From NCBI RefSeq assembly GCF_001672815.1, contig NZ_LZKK01000304.1, positions 1-52,540 of the forward strand: DNA of 52,540 nt, in the 5' to 3' direction. The number at the start of each line of letters is the position of its first letter. The first letter of the stretch is position 1. A program made the position numbers and the translations under genes. A model generated the notes under the pieces. It was not told where the DNA came from and made no database searches. It saw only the letters and a list, made by a program, of their open reading frames with translations. Shown here piece by piece: positions 18,582 to 27,257 of this stretch. The DNA comes from Mycobacterium sp. E796 (lineage in GTDB: Bacteria > Actinomycetota > Actinomycetes > Mycobacteriales > Mycobacteriaceae).

Positions 18582-19787
18582 CTAACCGGCCGCCGGGGGT
18601 CGCGCAACGAAGGTAGGACGGAAGCCGTACTGCGGCACGGCGCGCCCATAGGGTTGCGCACCAGTGGCCCCGATCGGCATCCCAGGCATGCCGGCCGCCA
18701 TGGCCGGGGGTGCCACCATGGGCGTCCCGCCGAGCGACGAGGCCAGCGGGCCGGCCAGTGGCGCGGGCGCGGTCCAGCTCGGCGGCACCGACAGCGCACC
18801 GATCATGGGCGCGTGGCCGACGCCGACGGAGACGGCATTGCCGACGCCCTCGACGGCAGGACCCGCCGCCGCCGCACCGATCGCGTCGCCGACGGCTTGG
18901 CCCGCCGCGTCGGCCGCGTCGCCTGCGGCGGCCCCTTGGCCCAGCAGGCCCAGGAATGGGGCCAGCGTGTTGCTGGGCATGTAAAAGCCGGACGAGAAAG
19001 CGGTGTTCCAGATGTTGGCGTTGGGCCCCCACTGCGCCCAAAGGCCGTCCAGCGTGGCGGATCCCGACCCGGATCCCGTCAATAGCCCCACGATCTCCGA
19101 CGCAGGCGTCTGCGACGATGCCGGCGACGCCAGCCCCTGCAGCGCGGAGGGCAGCGCGGACATCAGCTGTGTCAGCGTGCCCTGTTGAGTCCCGGCCGGA
19201 GTGGCGATGGCCTGGGCCACCGCGGCCGACTGTGCGTCAGGCCCACCGGGGCTGGTCGTCTGCTGCGGCTCGCTGAACTGGCTCAGCTGGGCGGCGACCG
19301 CCGAGGAGGCGGCGTAGCCGTACATCGCGGCCGCGTCTTGGGCCCACATTTCGGCGTACTGGGCCTCGGCGGCCGCGATCGCCGGGGTGTTCTGACCGAG
19401 GATGTTGGTGGCGATCAAAGCCATCAGCTGGGCGCGGTTGGCCGCGATGACGGGCGGGGGCACCGTCTCGGCGAATGCGGCCTCATACGCCGCCGCGGCG
19501 GCCTCGGCCTGTGCGGCGGTCTGCTCGGCCTGCTCGGCCGTCGTGCCCAGCCAGGCCGCGTATGGAGCGGCGGCGGCGGCCATCGCGGCAGACGCCGGGC
19601 CGTGCCATTCTTCACCGGTCAGCGCGGTCAGCACCGCGCCGTACGACGTTGCGGTGGAGCGCAATTCGGCGGCGAGCCCATGCCAAGCCGACGCGGCGGC
19701 CAGCATCGGGCCCGAGCCCGCCCCGGAGTACATCCGGCCGGAGTTCACTTCCGGTGGGAGCAGTGCGAAATCGAGTGCAGCGGTCAT
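18582..19787 (-). CDS. PPE protein (PPE31 position)
   Basis: This is a 401-residue PPE-SVP protein: [16 protein letters not shown] at the start, WHGPAS turn, SVP motif GALSVPPSW and C-terminus [15 protein letters not shown]. It is the first full gene after the M-box leader and occupies the place of PPE31. In M. tuberculosis PPE31 works with PE20 and has been linked to magnesium uptake across the outer membrane. Here no full-length PE gene precedes it: only a 27-codon PE-like ORF (19803-19886) remains, so its PE partner would have to come from elsewhere, for example PE18/PE19. It starts at ATG 19785-19787 with gaagggg upstream. Confidence 0.9.
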   Translation of the reverse strand: MTAALDFALLPPEVNSGRMYSGAGSGPMLAAASAWHGLAAELRSTATSYGAVLTALTGEEWHGPASAAMAAAAAPYAAWLGTTAEQAEQTAAQAEAAAAAYEAAFAETVPPPVIAANRAQLMALIATNILGQNTPAIAAAEAQYAEMWAQDAAAMYGYAASSAVAAQLSQFSEPQQTTSPGGPDAQSAAVAQAIATPAGTQQGTLTQLMSALPSALQGLASPASSQTPASEIVGLLTGSGSGSATLDGLWAQWGPNANIWNTAFSSGFYMPSNTLAPFLGLLGQGAAAGDAADAAGQAVGDAIGAAAAGPAVEGVGNAVSVGVGHAPMIGALSVPPSWTAPAPLAGPLASSLGGTPMVAPPAMAAGMPGMPIGATGAQPYGRAVPQYGFRPTFVARPPAAG

Positions 19788-19802
19788 CGTTGGCCCCTTC
19801 CC

Positions 19803-19886
19803 CTAATGGGCCGCGCAGGTGGCGTGGGTGCTGAATTGTGTTGTGGCTACGGCGAAGTCCGCCGGGCGTGCGAAGACAAGCGACAT
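19803..19886 (-). CDS. 27-codon PE-like leader ORF, remnant in the PE20 position
   Basis: The ORF has a strong ribosome site (gaggag, then tagtccg, ATG) and begins MSLVFARPADFAVATTQF. This fits the start of PE proteins (compare MSFVTTQPEALAAAAGSL of PE18 here) but stops after 27 codons, 15 bases before the PPE ATG. It is probably what is left of a PE20-like gene, kept as a short translated leader that may couple to the PPE gene. Confidence 0.5.
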   Translation of the reverse strand: MSLVFARPADFAVATTQFSTHATCAAH

Positions 19887-20012
19887 CGGACTACTCCTCG
19901 CGGAATGAGGGTGACCCGTGCCGGCCGGCAATTATGGCTGGTTTCAGCGCAATTCGAGAGACGCGGTCCGCTGGGCGGACGCGCCTGTACGAGGTCTGTC
20001 GGGGTTAGCCGC

Positions 20013-20090
20013 TCAGACGGTCAGAAAGGGGCCGGGGCCGGATCGAACCGAAATGGTCGATTTGGAATACGGACTATCGTCGAGACTCAT
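20013..20090 (-). CDS. 25-codon leader ORF with RSGPGP motif, downstream of the M-box
   Basis: An excellent ribosome site (ggaggtgag) lies six bases before ATG 20088-20090. The peptide starts MSLDDSPYSK and ends TISVRSGPGPFLTV. The ending is matched by TVSFRSGRGALAAV in the ORF at 21864-21920, arguing for conservation at the peptide level. It starts about 97 bases after the M-box. Proline codons close to its stop recall the proline-bearing leader peptides of enterobacterial magnesium genes, but this parallel is inference. Confidence 0.55.
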   Translation of the reverse strand: MSLDDSPYSKSTISVRSGPGPFLTV

Positions 20091-20186
20091 TTCGCTCTCA
20101 CCTCCTCACAGCCTGGGCACACGGGGATGCCGTTATCTCACACAGCGGGGAGAAGGGCCCGGGCTGAAACTCCCGGAGACCGCACC

Positions 20187-20349
20187 CCTCTCGACAGAGC
20201 TTTGGCACCACACGGCGTATCCGGTTCACCTGAGCCGGAAGCCACTTGGGCTCAACCCTTAATCCGGGAAGAGCTGTCCTGACCCTGGGCGTCTTTCGAC
20301 GTTCGAGGTCAGTGGCCTGTATCCGTGCAGACGCCTCACCTAGCGAGGT
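20187..20349 (-). promoter_or_regulatory. M-box (ykoK) magnesium riboswitch
   Basis: Reading the - strand, the conserved M-box blocks appear in order: ctaggtgaggc near the 5' end (about 20343-20333), gtcgaaagacgcccagggtca (about 20302-20282), and gtgccaaagctct at the 3' end (about 20207-20195). The outer helix P1 can form between cctcg (20348-20344) and cgag...gg (20193-20187). These match the B. subtilis mgtE M-box at the invariant positions I know. M-box RNAs bind Mg2+ and lower expression of the downstream genes. The genes below it (PPE31-33-like, Rv1810-like, mgtC) fit magnesium control, as in M. tuberculosis where an M-box lies ahead of PE20-PPE31. Confidence 0.88.
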
Positions 20350-20425
20350 GCTTGCACAGGCCATCGTGGCACCCGGACGGTAGATCAGTCAAACCAACTG
20401 CCACACGCTCGCAACAAGCCCGCTG

Positions 20426-21694
20426 TCACCCGGCGGCCGGGGGACGCGGCATCACGGTCACGCGGAAACCGTAGCGGGGGCCGTGGCCGTAGCCACCTCC
20501 GGCCGTGGCGGCGGGCATCCCCGGCATACCGGGAATCGGCCCCGGGCCGGCCTGCGGCGCGCCGGCGCCCGGGCCGACGGCGTTGGTCCAGCCACCCCCG
20601 GCGAACGTCGCCCCGGCGTGGTTCTCCACCTGGGCGGCCGCCGTCCAGGCCTGCGGCACGGACAACCGACCGACCAGCGTCGCCTGATTCGTGCCGCCCG
20701 AAATCGCTCCGCTCAGGTCGCCCGCTATACCTCCCGGGGCGGCTCCGGGCGTCAACAGCGGCAACCACGTCGCATTCCCGGCGCCGGCGCCCATCGGTGG
20801 CAGCGCGGTGGCCCCGGGCGTCGCGGAGACCGCCACCGCGTTGATGTCCGACATCCCGGCCGTAACTGCCGGTTCGATGATGGCGGGGCTCACGTACCCG
20901 GCCGAGACGAACCCGTTGACGAACGAGGAGTTCAAGAAGGTCCCGATCGCGTTGCCGTCCGCCCCGTCCAGGAAATTCAGGATGGCGTCGAGGAATCCCG
21001 CCCCCGGGATGCTGGCCGCGGGGTTCGCGGCGGCCGAGACCGGTGACGAGAGTCCTTGCAGCGCAGTCGGTATCGCGGACAACAGCTGGTCCATCGTCTG
21101 AGAGCCGGTGCCCGCCGCGGTGCCGGTGGCTTGGGTGACCGCCGAGGCCTGGGCGGCCTGCCCGGCCGGATTCGTGGTCTGGACGGGTGGGTCGAACGGC
21201 GTCAGCGTGGAGGCCGCCGCCGAGCTCCCCGCGTAGCCGTACATCGCCGCCGCGTCCTGGGCCCACATCTCGCCGTACTGGGCCTCGGTGGCTGCGATCG
21301 CCGGGGTGTTCTGCCCGAGGAAGTTGGTCGCAACCAGCGCCGCGAGCAGGGCCCGGTTGGCCGCCACCTCCGCCGGCGGCACCGTCATGGCGAACGCCAC
21401 CTCGTAGGCTGCCGCCGCGGCCGCCGCCTGAGCGGACGCCTGCTGGGCGAGTGCCCCGGTGCTGGTCATCCACTGGACATACGGCTCCGCGGCGGCGCCC
21501 ATCGACGCGGAGGCCGGCCCCATCCACGCCTCGCTCGTCAGCCCGGTGATGACCGAGTCGTACGAGGCCGCCGTCGAACCGAGCTCCGCACCGAGCGCGG
21601 CCCAGGCCGTCGCGGCGGCCATCATCGGCGCCGAGCCCGGCCCGGCATACATCCGGGCGGAGTTGACTTCTGGTGGTAGTGCTCCGAAATCCAT
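20426..21694 (-). CDS. PPE protein next to eccA5
   Basis: This is a 422-residue PPE-SVP protein starting [18 protein letters not shown], with WMGPAS turn, SVP motif GRLSVPQAW and C-terminus [18 protein letters not shown] 21692-21694 was chosen as it begins the family's first conserved block; a GTG nine bases upstream has no room for a ribosome site. A 25-codon ORF (21708-21785) precedes it, and it lies between eccA5 and the M-box. Its stop is about 77 bases upstream of the M-box 5' end, so it is a separate unit from the PPE31-like gene. The exact M. tuberculosis counterpart is unclear (PPE28-PPE30 region). Confidence 0.9.
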   Translation of the reverse strand: MDFGALPPEVNSARMYAGPGSAPMMAAATAWAALGAELGSTAASYDSVITGLTSEAWMGPASASMGAAAEPYVQWMTSTGALAQQASAQAAAAAAAYEVAFAMTVPPAEVAANRALLAALVATNFLGQNTPAIAATEAQYGEMWAQDAAAMYGYAGSSAAASTLTPFDPPVQTTNPAGQAAQASAVTQATGTAAGTGSQTMDQLLSAIPTALQGLSSPVSAAANPAASIPGAGFLDAILNFLDGADGNAIGTFLNSSFVNGFVSAGYVSPAIIEPAVTAGMSDINAVAVSATPGATALPPMGAGAGNATWLPLLTPGAAPGGIAGDLSGAISGGTNQATLVGRLSVPQAWTAAAQVENHAGATFAGGGWTNAVGPGAGAPQAGPGPIPGMPGMPAATAGGGYGHGPRYGFRVTVMPRPPAAG

Positions 21695-21707
21695 TGCCGC
21701 CACCCCC

Positions 21708-21785
21708 TTAACCTGCCGTCACGGTTTCGGCGACGCGCATGGTTGCGTTGCGCAGTGATTTCCGTTGTGTTACAAAGAAATACAT
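21708..21785 (-). CDS. 25-codon leader ORF before the PPE gene
   Basis: The initiation region (aaaggag, then aagtccg, ATG) is nearly the same as that of the PE-like ORF at 19886 (gaggag, tagtccg, ATG). The peptide begins [18 protein letters not shown], which keeps a faint PE-start look (MSFVTTQPEAL). It ends 13 bases before the PPE ATG. It is probably a second, more decayed PE start retained as a leader. Confidence 0.4.
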   Translation of the reverse strand: MYFFVTQRKSLRNATMRVAETVTAG

Positions 21786-21863
21786 CGGACTTCTCCTTTG
21801 AAAGTGGATAGTCCGACCCGGCTACGGGCAGGCGGCCGCCGAGCTATGTCGGGTGTTGCCGAT

Positions 21864-21920
21864 TCAAACGGCGGCCAGCGCGCCACGACCGGATCGGAAA
21901 GAAACGGTCGTTGTTCTCAT
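21864..21920 (-). CDS. 18-codon ORF with RSG motif, second leader copy
   Basis: The peptide ends TTVSFRSGRGALAAV, aligned to TISVRSGPGPFLTV of the ORF at 20013-20090. The DNA after both stops is also alike: a c-rich stretch with cggc, aac and cccgaca at the same spacing. No good ribosome site precedes this ATG, so this copy may be decaying or start elsewhere. Confidence 0.35.
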   Translation of the reverse strand: MRTTTVSFRSGRGALAAV

Positions 21921-22047
21921 GCGTTAACGGTCAATTCGGCCAGTACGCCCACCTCCCGTCGTGGCCAGGGGCGCTCACGCAAGTGCGCCATGGTTGCCCG
22001 AATCGGGACGAGACCCCCGGCGAAACCATGCGTGGGGCAAAAGCCGC

Positions 22048-22083
22048 CTGATTGCTGGGCGTCTTGCGACGATAGACCTAAAT
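22048..22083 (-). promoter_or_regulatory. Possible degenerate M-box fragment
   Basis: On the - strand, tttaggt is followed closely by atcgtcgcaagacgcccagc, which resembles the M-box core gtcgaaagacgcccag at 20302-20287. The block gaggc and the 3' block aaagctc are not found, so it cannot fold as a full M-box. It fits an internally deleted copy ahead of the second leader (21708-21920). The rest of the 21921-22307 gap shows no further gene. Confidence 0.3.
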
Positions 22084-22307
22084 CCCCTTCTCAAGACCCA
22101 TTTCCGCGGGGAAACTGTGCTCGGCGATGAGCATTGAGGATCATGGTGGCACCGGCGCCGACGCCGGGCAATGCGAACCGCTCATCCACTGAAAATTAAT
22201 AGAAAGCTCATAGAACCCGACGACGATCCCTGACCGCCGCGGGAATCAAGATCTGCGACGGGGCCACCGAAAGCAATTGCGGCCGTTTGCCAGTCGGAAC
22301 GAGCGGT

Positions 22308-24143
22308 TTAGGGCGACGGCTTCTTCTCGGCCACGGCCGTGCGAATGCCCTCGAGGAGATCCTCGGCGGTCAACTCCTTGAACCGGAGCAGCTGGGCCTC
22401 GCTGAACTCGCTGAGATCGCTCGACAGGACGGCATCGAGGTCTTCGTCATCGAGCCGGAAACTCCGGTGGTCGCGCGCCTTTTCGACCACGTTGCGCACG
22501 AAGCCGGCGTTGCCGAGCGTATCGATACCCCGAATCAGATCGCCGTCTTCGGAATAGCTCTCGTCGAGGTAGAACTTGGTGTACGACGGCAACAGGGCGT
22601 CGGCGGCCTCGTCGGTGATGACGTCCTCGTTCTCCCGGCCCATCAGCTTGGTCAGCGCGACGAGTTCGTCCGGGGTGTAGCTGAAGAACTCGATCACGGT
22701 CGAAAAGCGCCGCCGCAGACCCTGATTCACCTCGAGCATCTTGTCCATCGCCTTGGCGTAACCCGCGCCGAACACCACCAGCTCGTCGCGATGGTTCTCC
22801 ATGTACAGCAGCAGGGTGTTGATGATCGCGTTGCCGTACGGGTCGCCCTGGTGGTATCCGCTTTCGTGCAGGGTGTGCATCTCGTCGAAGAAGACCGCTC
22901 CGCCCAGCGCCCCCTCGAGCATCTCCTCGGTGTTCTTCTCGGCGTCGGCCATGTACCGCCCCAGCAACTTGGTGCGGCTGGTCTCCACCACCAGCGGCTT
23001 GCGCAACACCGTGAGCCCGCAGAGCTGCTTGGTGAAGGCCCGCGCGACCGACGTCTTGCCGGTCCCCGGAGGCCCCAGGAGCAGGGTGTGGCGCGAGGTC
23101 ACCGGCACCGGGAGCCCCATCTTCTCCCGGGCCAAGTTGACCTTGGTGGTCGACTTGATGAGCTTGATTTCCCGCTTGGCGCGTTCCATGCCCAGCATCG
23201 CGTTGAGCTCGGCGTCCCCCTCGGCCAGATACTTGGCGGCCTCCTGGGCGTGGCGGGCGGCCTCCGTCTGCGCGCGCGTCGGCGCGCTGTCCGGATCCCA
23301 TGGGTCGGTGCGGGCCTCGATCGTCTCCGGATCGGTCAGCACCAGCCGATAGTTAGGGTTGTCCAACGCTTCTCGGGCCGGGGCGAACTTCGGGTCGCGG
23401 GAGTACACCCGACGCAACAGCTCGATGGCCTCCTCTTCGCGGCCGACGTGGCGCAGGCACATGCCCTGCGTGTACAGCGCGATGTTGGCCGCCCCCGGCA
23501 CCCGGTCGCCCTCGACGGCGTCCTGGCCGCGCCGGAACGCCTCCTCGAACACGCCCAGCGAGGCCAGCGCGGTGGTCGCCATCGCGGCGCCTGCGGCCTT
23601 GAGCTCGGGGTGCCGCCAGGTCTTGCCCTCGGGAAATTGGACGAGCACGTCGGGCCAGCGCCCGGTGCGGAAGTACAGCACACCCCGCACGTAGTTGACG
23701 ACTTCCTCGTCGAACGGATGCCGGGGCTCGACGCCGTCGAGCAGCTTCGCGGCTTCCTCGTAGCGTTTCGCCTCGGCGAGCACGGCCGCGTATGCGCACG
23801 CCAGCGACTCCACGCTGGTGACGGCCAGCCGCAGAAACAGACCGTCGGAGACCTCGGGCCGGAACTGCAGGTCGGTCACCCCGAGACGGCGCGTCTCCCA
23901 ACCGAACGTCCGGACCGCCGCCCACGCGCCGGCGAGCACCTCGAGGCTCTGCTCCCCGGCCAGCATCCGCGCCAGCCAGGCGTCGCACATGCCAGGGTCG
24001 AGCGTGGTGGCCGTGTTGAACATCTGCGCAGCCACCTGCGGGTTGTGGCTGGGCTGTAGCCCGTTGACCGAAATACCGGACGCCAAAAGCCCGGCGACCA
24101 TTGCATTACGGGCGTCTTCGGCGGTGGATTGCGACCGCGTCAT
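22308..24143 (-). CDS. eccA5: ESX-5 cytosolic AAA+ ATPase EccA5
   Basis: The 611-residue protein has an N-terminal helical TPR-like region (about 1-290) and a CbxX/CfqX-type AAA+ domain with Walker [11 protein letters not shown] (about 355-363) and Walker B AVFFDEMH. EccA proteins bind PE/PPE or Esx substrates, or their EspG complexes, in the cytosol and assist export. Its ATG overlaps the eccE5 stop by 4 bases (ATGA), so it is coupled to the ESX-5 membrane genes and is the last gene of the core locus. Confidence 0.96.
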   Translation of the reverse strand: MTRSQSTAEDARNAMVAGLLASGISVNGLQPSHNPQVAAQMFNTATTLDPGMCDAWLARMLAGEQSLEVLAGAWAAVRTFGWETRRLGVTDLQFRPEVSDGLFLRLAVTSVESLACAYAAVLAEAKRYEEAAKLLDGVEPRHPFDEEVVNYVRGVLYFRTGRWPDVLVQFPEGKTWRHPELKAAGAAMATTALASLGVFEEAFRRGQDAVEGDRVPGAANIALYTQGMCLRHVGREEEAIELLRRVYSRDPKFAPAREALDNPNYRLVLTDPETIEARTDPWDPDSAPTRAQTEAARHAQEAAKYLAEGDAELNAMLGMERAKREIKLIKSTTKVNLAREKMGLPVPVTSRHTLLLGPPGTGKTSVARAFTKQLCGLTVLRKPLVVETSRTKLLGRYMADAEKNTEEMLEGALGGAVFFDEMHTLHESGYHQGDPYGNAIINTLLLYMENHRDELVVFGAGYAKAMDKMLEVNQGLRRRFSTVIEFFSYTPDELVALTKLMGRENEDVITDEAADALLPSYTKFYLDESYSEDGDLIRGIDTLGNAGFVRNVVEKARDHRSFRLDDEDLDAVLSSDLSEFSEAQLLRFKELTAEDLLEGIRTAVAEKKPSP

Positions 24144-25345
24144 TGCGCCGCAGACACGCTCGCTGCGCTCTCCCGCTCCTGACCGACCGACAGCACCAGA
24201 TCGTCATCGTCGAGCAACGGACGGCTGGGGACGATTAAGAGCGGGCGGGCCGCCGGGGCGGGCAGGCTGGCGCGTACCGCCGCCAACTGGCGGCCGGTGA
24301 GCCGGTTGAGTCCCGACCACACGCTCCTGGGGAGGCGCTGCTCGCTGTGGTAGCGCACCCAGGCCGACAGCTGCGGGCGGCCGGCGCTGGTGATCAGACG
24401 GATCGTGACGACGGCGGCGCCGACGTCGGGCTGCAACAGCTCTTCCAGTGTCTCGGTGGTGATGTCCGACGGCGTCAACCAGAAGCTCGCGGCGAACCCG
24501 TTGAAGTGCTTGAGGTGCCGCCATCCCGGGCGACTCCACGTCGGTTCGAGGTCGGCCAGAACCGCGCTGTCGACCTCGGCGAGCTCATCGGCGGTCAACG
24601 GCCGAGCCACGCAGTTTTGCCCGTCGAGGTCTTGGGCAAGCCGCTCGGTGGCCGCCACCAGGGTCGACGCGAGCGAGTCGCGGGCGGCCACGGCGGCGAC
24701 GTTGCGCTGCGGGTTCATCCGCAGCACCAGCCAGGTGCGGCGCACATAGGAGGTGGGCTGGTCGCTCACCACGCCCCACTCATCGGGTCCCCAGTCGTCC
24801 AGCTTGGACTTCTCGGCCGCCCCGGATTCGGGGCCGCCGCGGCGCACCTTCATCGAGACGATGTCGATGCCATCGAGGTGGATGTCGAACTGGCGCAGGC
24901 CCTCAGCGACCGCGTGCACCGGCAGGATGGCCGCCGTGTTCCGGTGCCGATGGCGGCCGGACGCGTCGTCCTCGCCGCCGTCGACCGCGATCACGCTCAC
25001 CAGATGGCCGTCGTACTGGCGTACGCCGACCTTGTCGCGGCCGAACCGGCGCTGGTGGTCGATCGCCGGCGTGCAGCCCGCCGTGAGCGCGGTGCCCGGG
25101 TCGGCGGACCAATCCCACAGCCAGGTGGCCAGGCCGGAGGTCACCGTGAGGCCGTGGTGGGTGACCAGGGACAGCAGCGTGACCACCGCCGCCAGGCCTA
25201 CCCCGACCCAGAACGCGATGTGGTGCTCGCCCTGCCAGGAGGCCGGGCAGTGGCTGGCCACCAACAGGATCAGGATGTCGACGACAAACACCGCGGTGAC
25301 GCGCGGCCACGACAAAGACAATCCAAAACTTCGCTGAGCCTTCAT
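24140..25345 (-). CDS. eccE5: ESX-5 membrane component EccE5
   Basis: The 401-residue protein has two membrane helices near the N-terminus (about 16-33 and 45-63) and a large following domain ending in a low-complexity [14 protein letters not shown] region. EccE lies at the edge of the EccB-C-D-E membrane complex of the type VII system. It begins 19 bases after mycP5 and overlaps eccA5 by 4 bases. Confidence 0.95.
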   Translation of the reverse strand: MKAQRSFGLSLSWPRVTAVFVVDILILLVASHCPASWQGEHHIAFWVGVGLAAVVTLLSLVTHHGLTVTSGLATWLWDWSADPGTALTAGCTPAIDHQRRFGRDKVGVRQYDGHLVSVIAVDGGEDDASGRHRHRNTAAILPVHAVAEGLRQFDIHLDGIDIVSMKVRRGGPESGAAEKSKLDDWGPDEWGVVSDQPTSYVRRTWLVLRMNPQRNVAAVAARDSLASTLVAATERLAQDLDGQNCVARPLTADELAEVDSAVLADLEPTWSRPGWRHLKHFNGFAASFWLTPSDITTETLEELLQPDVGAAVVTIRLITSAGRPQLSAWVRYHSEQRLPRSVWSGLNRLTGRQLAAVRASLPAPAARPLLIVPSRPLLDDDDLVLSVGQERESAASVSAAQ

Positions 25346-25364
25346 ACCTATTGCTGCTCCGACC

Positions 25365-27257
25365 TCATTGCTGCTTCCGTGTCCGCTTCATGAACACTGC
25401 TATACCGAACACGGCGCCGCCGATCAGTAGTGCGGCGGTCAACCCTCCGGCTGCCACCCATACTGGCACCATATCCCGGTGCGGGGCCGCTTTAGGAATG
25501 TTCAACGGTGCCGACAGCTGTTGCGGCGGCTTTGCTGGACCTTCCGGTACATCCCACGTCAACGCCGCCACCGGATCGATGACACCGTAACCGACCTGGT
25601 TGTCCACCCCGCGTGCCGGCGCCCGGGCGGTGCGCTCCAACCGGTTGATGACCTGATACGCCGATAGCTGCGGGTATTTGGCGCGGACCAGGGCGGCCAC
25701 CCCGGAAACGATCGCGGTCGAGAAGCTGGTGCCGGCCGGAACCAGCAGCGTGTTGTCGGGGCCGTCGATCGCGTTGATCAAGCCGTCGTCGCGGGGGGAG
25801 AGGCCGATGACGTCGGTCCCCGGCGCGGCGATTCCCACCCACGGTCCTGCGACGCTCGTCGTCCCCTGGCCTTGACCGCCCTGGGTGAGCGGTCGGCCGT
25901 CGTTGTCGACCGCGCCTACCGTCAGGACGTAGTCGCTGAACCAGGACGGCGTCACCACGGTGCCGACCCCGCTCCAGTCACGGGGATCCTTGGGCTGCAT
26001 GGGGTCGAAGGCCGGGTTCTGCTTGCAGTCCTTCTTGCTGGTGTCGCCGGCCGCCGCCACGATGACGACGTTCTTGTCGACCGCCGCGTAGCGCACGGCG
26101 GCGCCCAACGAGCGCTGATCGATGATGTTGCGCGAGCTCATGCAGGTCACGTCGGAGATGTTGATGACCGTGGCGCCCAGGTTGGCGGCGTGCACGATCG
26201 CCCGCGCCATGGTCTCGACGTCGTCGATCTTTGCCCGCGTCTGCGGGTCCTCGTCGCCTGTATAGGCGTCCTTGAGGCCGAACGCCTGGCTGGACTGGCG
26301 GATCGCGATGATGTCGACGTCCGGGGCGATCCCGCTGTACGCGTCAGGCGCCGACGCCGGTGCCGGGGGCGCCGGCGGTGGGGGCGGCGGCTTCGGCGGG
26401 TCGAGCGGGAGCGGGTTGGCCGGGTTGTCAACACCCACGACGCGCCCGCCACCGGAATAGCTGGGTATCGTCACCGTCCCCCCGCCGCGGTTGGCCGACG
26501 GCGCCTGACCGGGCCCGGCCTGCGGTCCCCCGGGGGGCGTGCCCGGACCGGCCGGACCCGCTGGTGCAGGCGGACCCGCCGGTGCAGCTGGACCCGCCGG
26601 TGCGGCCGGCGGGGGCGCCCCGAACGGCCCCGGCGGAGGAGCCTCCGACGGGGGCGGCGCGGGGACCATCGTCACGGTCTGAGGCAACGGCGACAAGGTC
26701 ACCGTCTGTGGGGGTGGCGCTTTCGGCGGCGGCTCCGTGGTGGGAATCGTGACCGGCTTGCGCGGTGCCGCCGGCGGCGTCGCCGCACCGTTGGCCGGGG
26801 CCGCACCGATCATCGACGCCACGATGGTGCCATGCGCGTCGCAGTCCGACAGCCCGTCGCCCGACATGATGTAGTCGCCGCCCGGGATGAGGTGCGGAAA
26901 CCGCGGGTGCGGGGTGACGCCGGTGTCGATCACGGCGACCTTCTGACCCGCGCCGCGGCCGAACTGCCAGGCCTCCTGCAGGTTCAGCATGTCCATGTAC
27001 TTGGGCTGCAGCCGGAAGTCGGTTCCGGGCAGCACGCCGACCTCGGTGCAGTAGGAGTTCTGCTTCATCGGCGCCGGCGGCCCGGGCGGGCCGTCCGGCG
27101 GCACCGCCCCGGGATCAACCGTCGGCGGCGAGATCGCGTAGGCGGGTGGCAGACCGGCTAGTGCACCTGAAGTCAGCAGAAGTGCGGCGACGGTCGCGCG
27201 GGATGCGCGACCGCGCCACACCTTGCTGCTAGCGATAACGGATCGCGGCATAGACAT
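25365..27257 (-). CDS. mycP5: ESX-5 mycosin protease MycP5 with a long proline-rich insert
   Basis: This is a 630-residue subtilisin-type protease. A signal peptide ends about residue 41 (PAYA). The catalytic triad is D111 (VAVIDTG), H142 (DAHGT) and S511 (PAGTS). A C-terminal membrane helix (about 600-621) is followed by KRTRKQQ. Between H142 and the next conserved core (near [14 protein letters not shown]) lies a roughly 150-residue insert dominated by P, A and G, including repeats of PAGPA type. It makes the protein some 45 residues longer than the M. tuberculosis form as I recall it. MycP5 is needed for complex stability. The gene overlaps the eccD5 end by 29 bases; a second ATG at 27251 is possible. 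Confidence 0.95.
   Translation of the reverse strand: MSMPRSVIASSKVWRGRASRATVAALLLTSGALAGLPPAYAISPPTVDPGAVPPDGPPGPPAPMKQNSYCTEVGVLPGTDFRLQPKYMDMLNLQEAWQFGRGAGQKVAVIDTGVTPHPRFPHLIPGGDYIMSGDGLSDCDAHGTIVASMIGAAPANGAATPPAAPRKPVTIPTTEPPPKAPPPQTVTLSPLPQTVTMVPAPPPSEAPPPGPFGAPPPAAPAGPAAPAGPPAPAGPAGPGTPPGGPQAGPGQAPSANRGGGTVTIPSYSGGGRVVGVDNPANPLPLDPPKPPPPPPAPPAPASAPDAYSGIAPDVDIIAIRQSSQAFGLKDAYTGDEDPQTRAKIDDVETMARAIVHAANLGATVINISDVTCMSSRNIIDQRSLGAAVRYAAVDKNVVIVAAAGDTSKKDCKQNPAFDPMQPKDPRDWSGVGTVVTPSWFSDYVLTVGAVDNDGRPLTQGGQGQGTTSVAGPWVGIAAPGTDVIGLSPRDDGLINAIDGPDNTLLVPAGTSFSTAIVSGVAALVRAKYPQLSAYQVINRLERTARAPARGVDNQVGYGVIDPVAALTWDVPEGPAKPPQQLSAPLNIPKAAPHRDMVPVWVAAGGLTAALLIGGAVFGIAVFMKRTRKQQ

Noticed and set aside
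20098..20364. An 88-codon open frame on the - strand
   Set aside because: It lies over the M-box, whose RNA consensus explains the sequence; the peptide shows no recognisable features.
18600..21690. Possible tandem repeats in the PPE genes
   Set aside because: The shared stretches (for example around [17 protein letters not shown] segments) reflect homologous PPE helical domains, not mobile or tandem repeats.
22287..24059. A 590-codon open frame on the + strand opposite eccA5
   Set aside because: Shadow of eccA5, whose Walker motifs and length are correct on the - strand.
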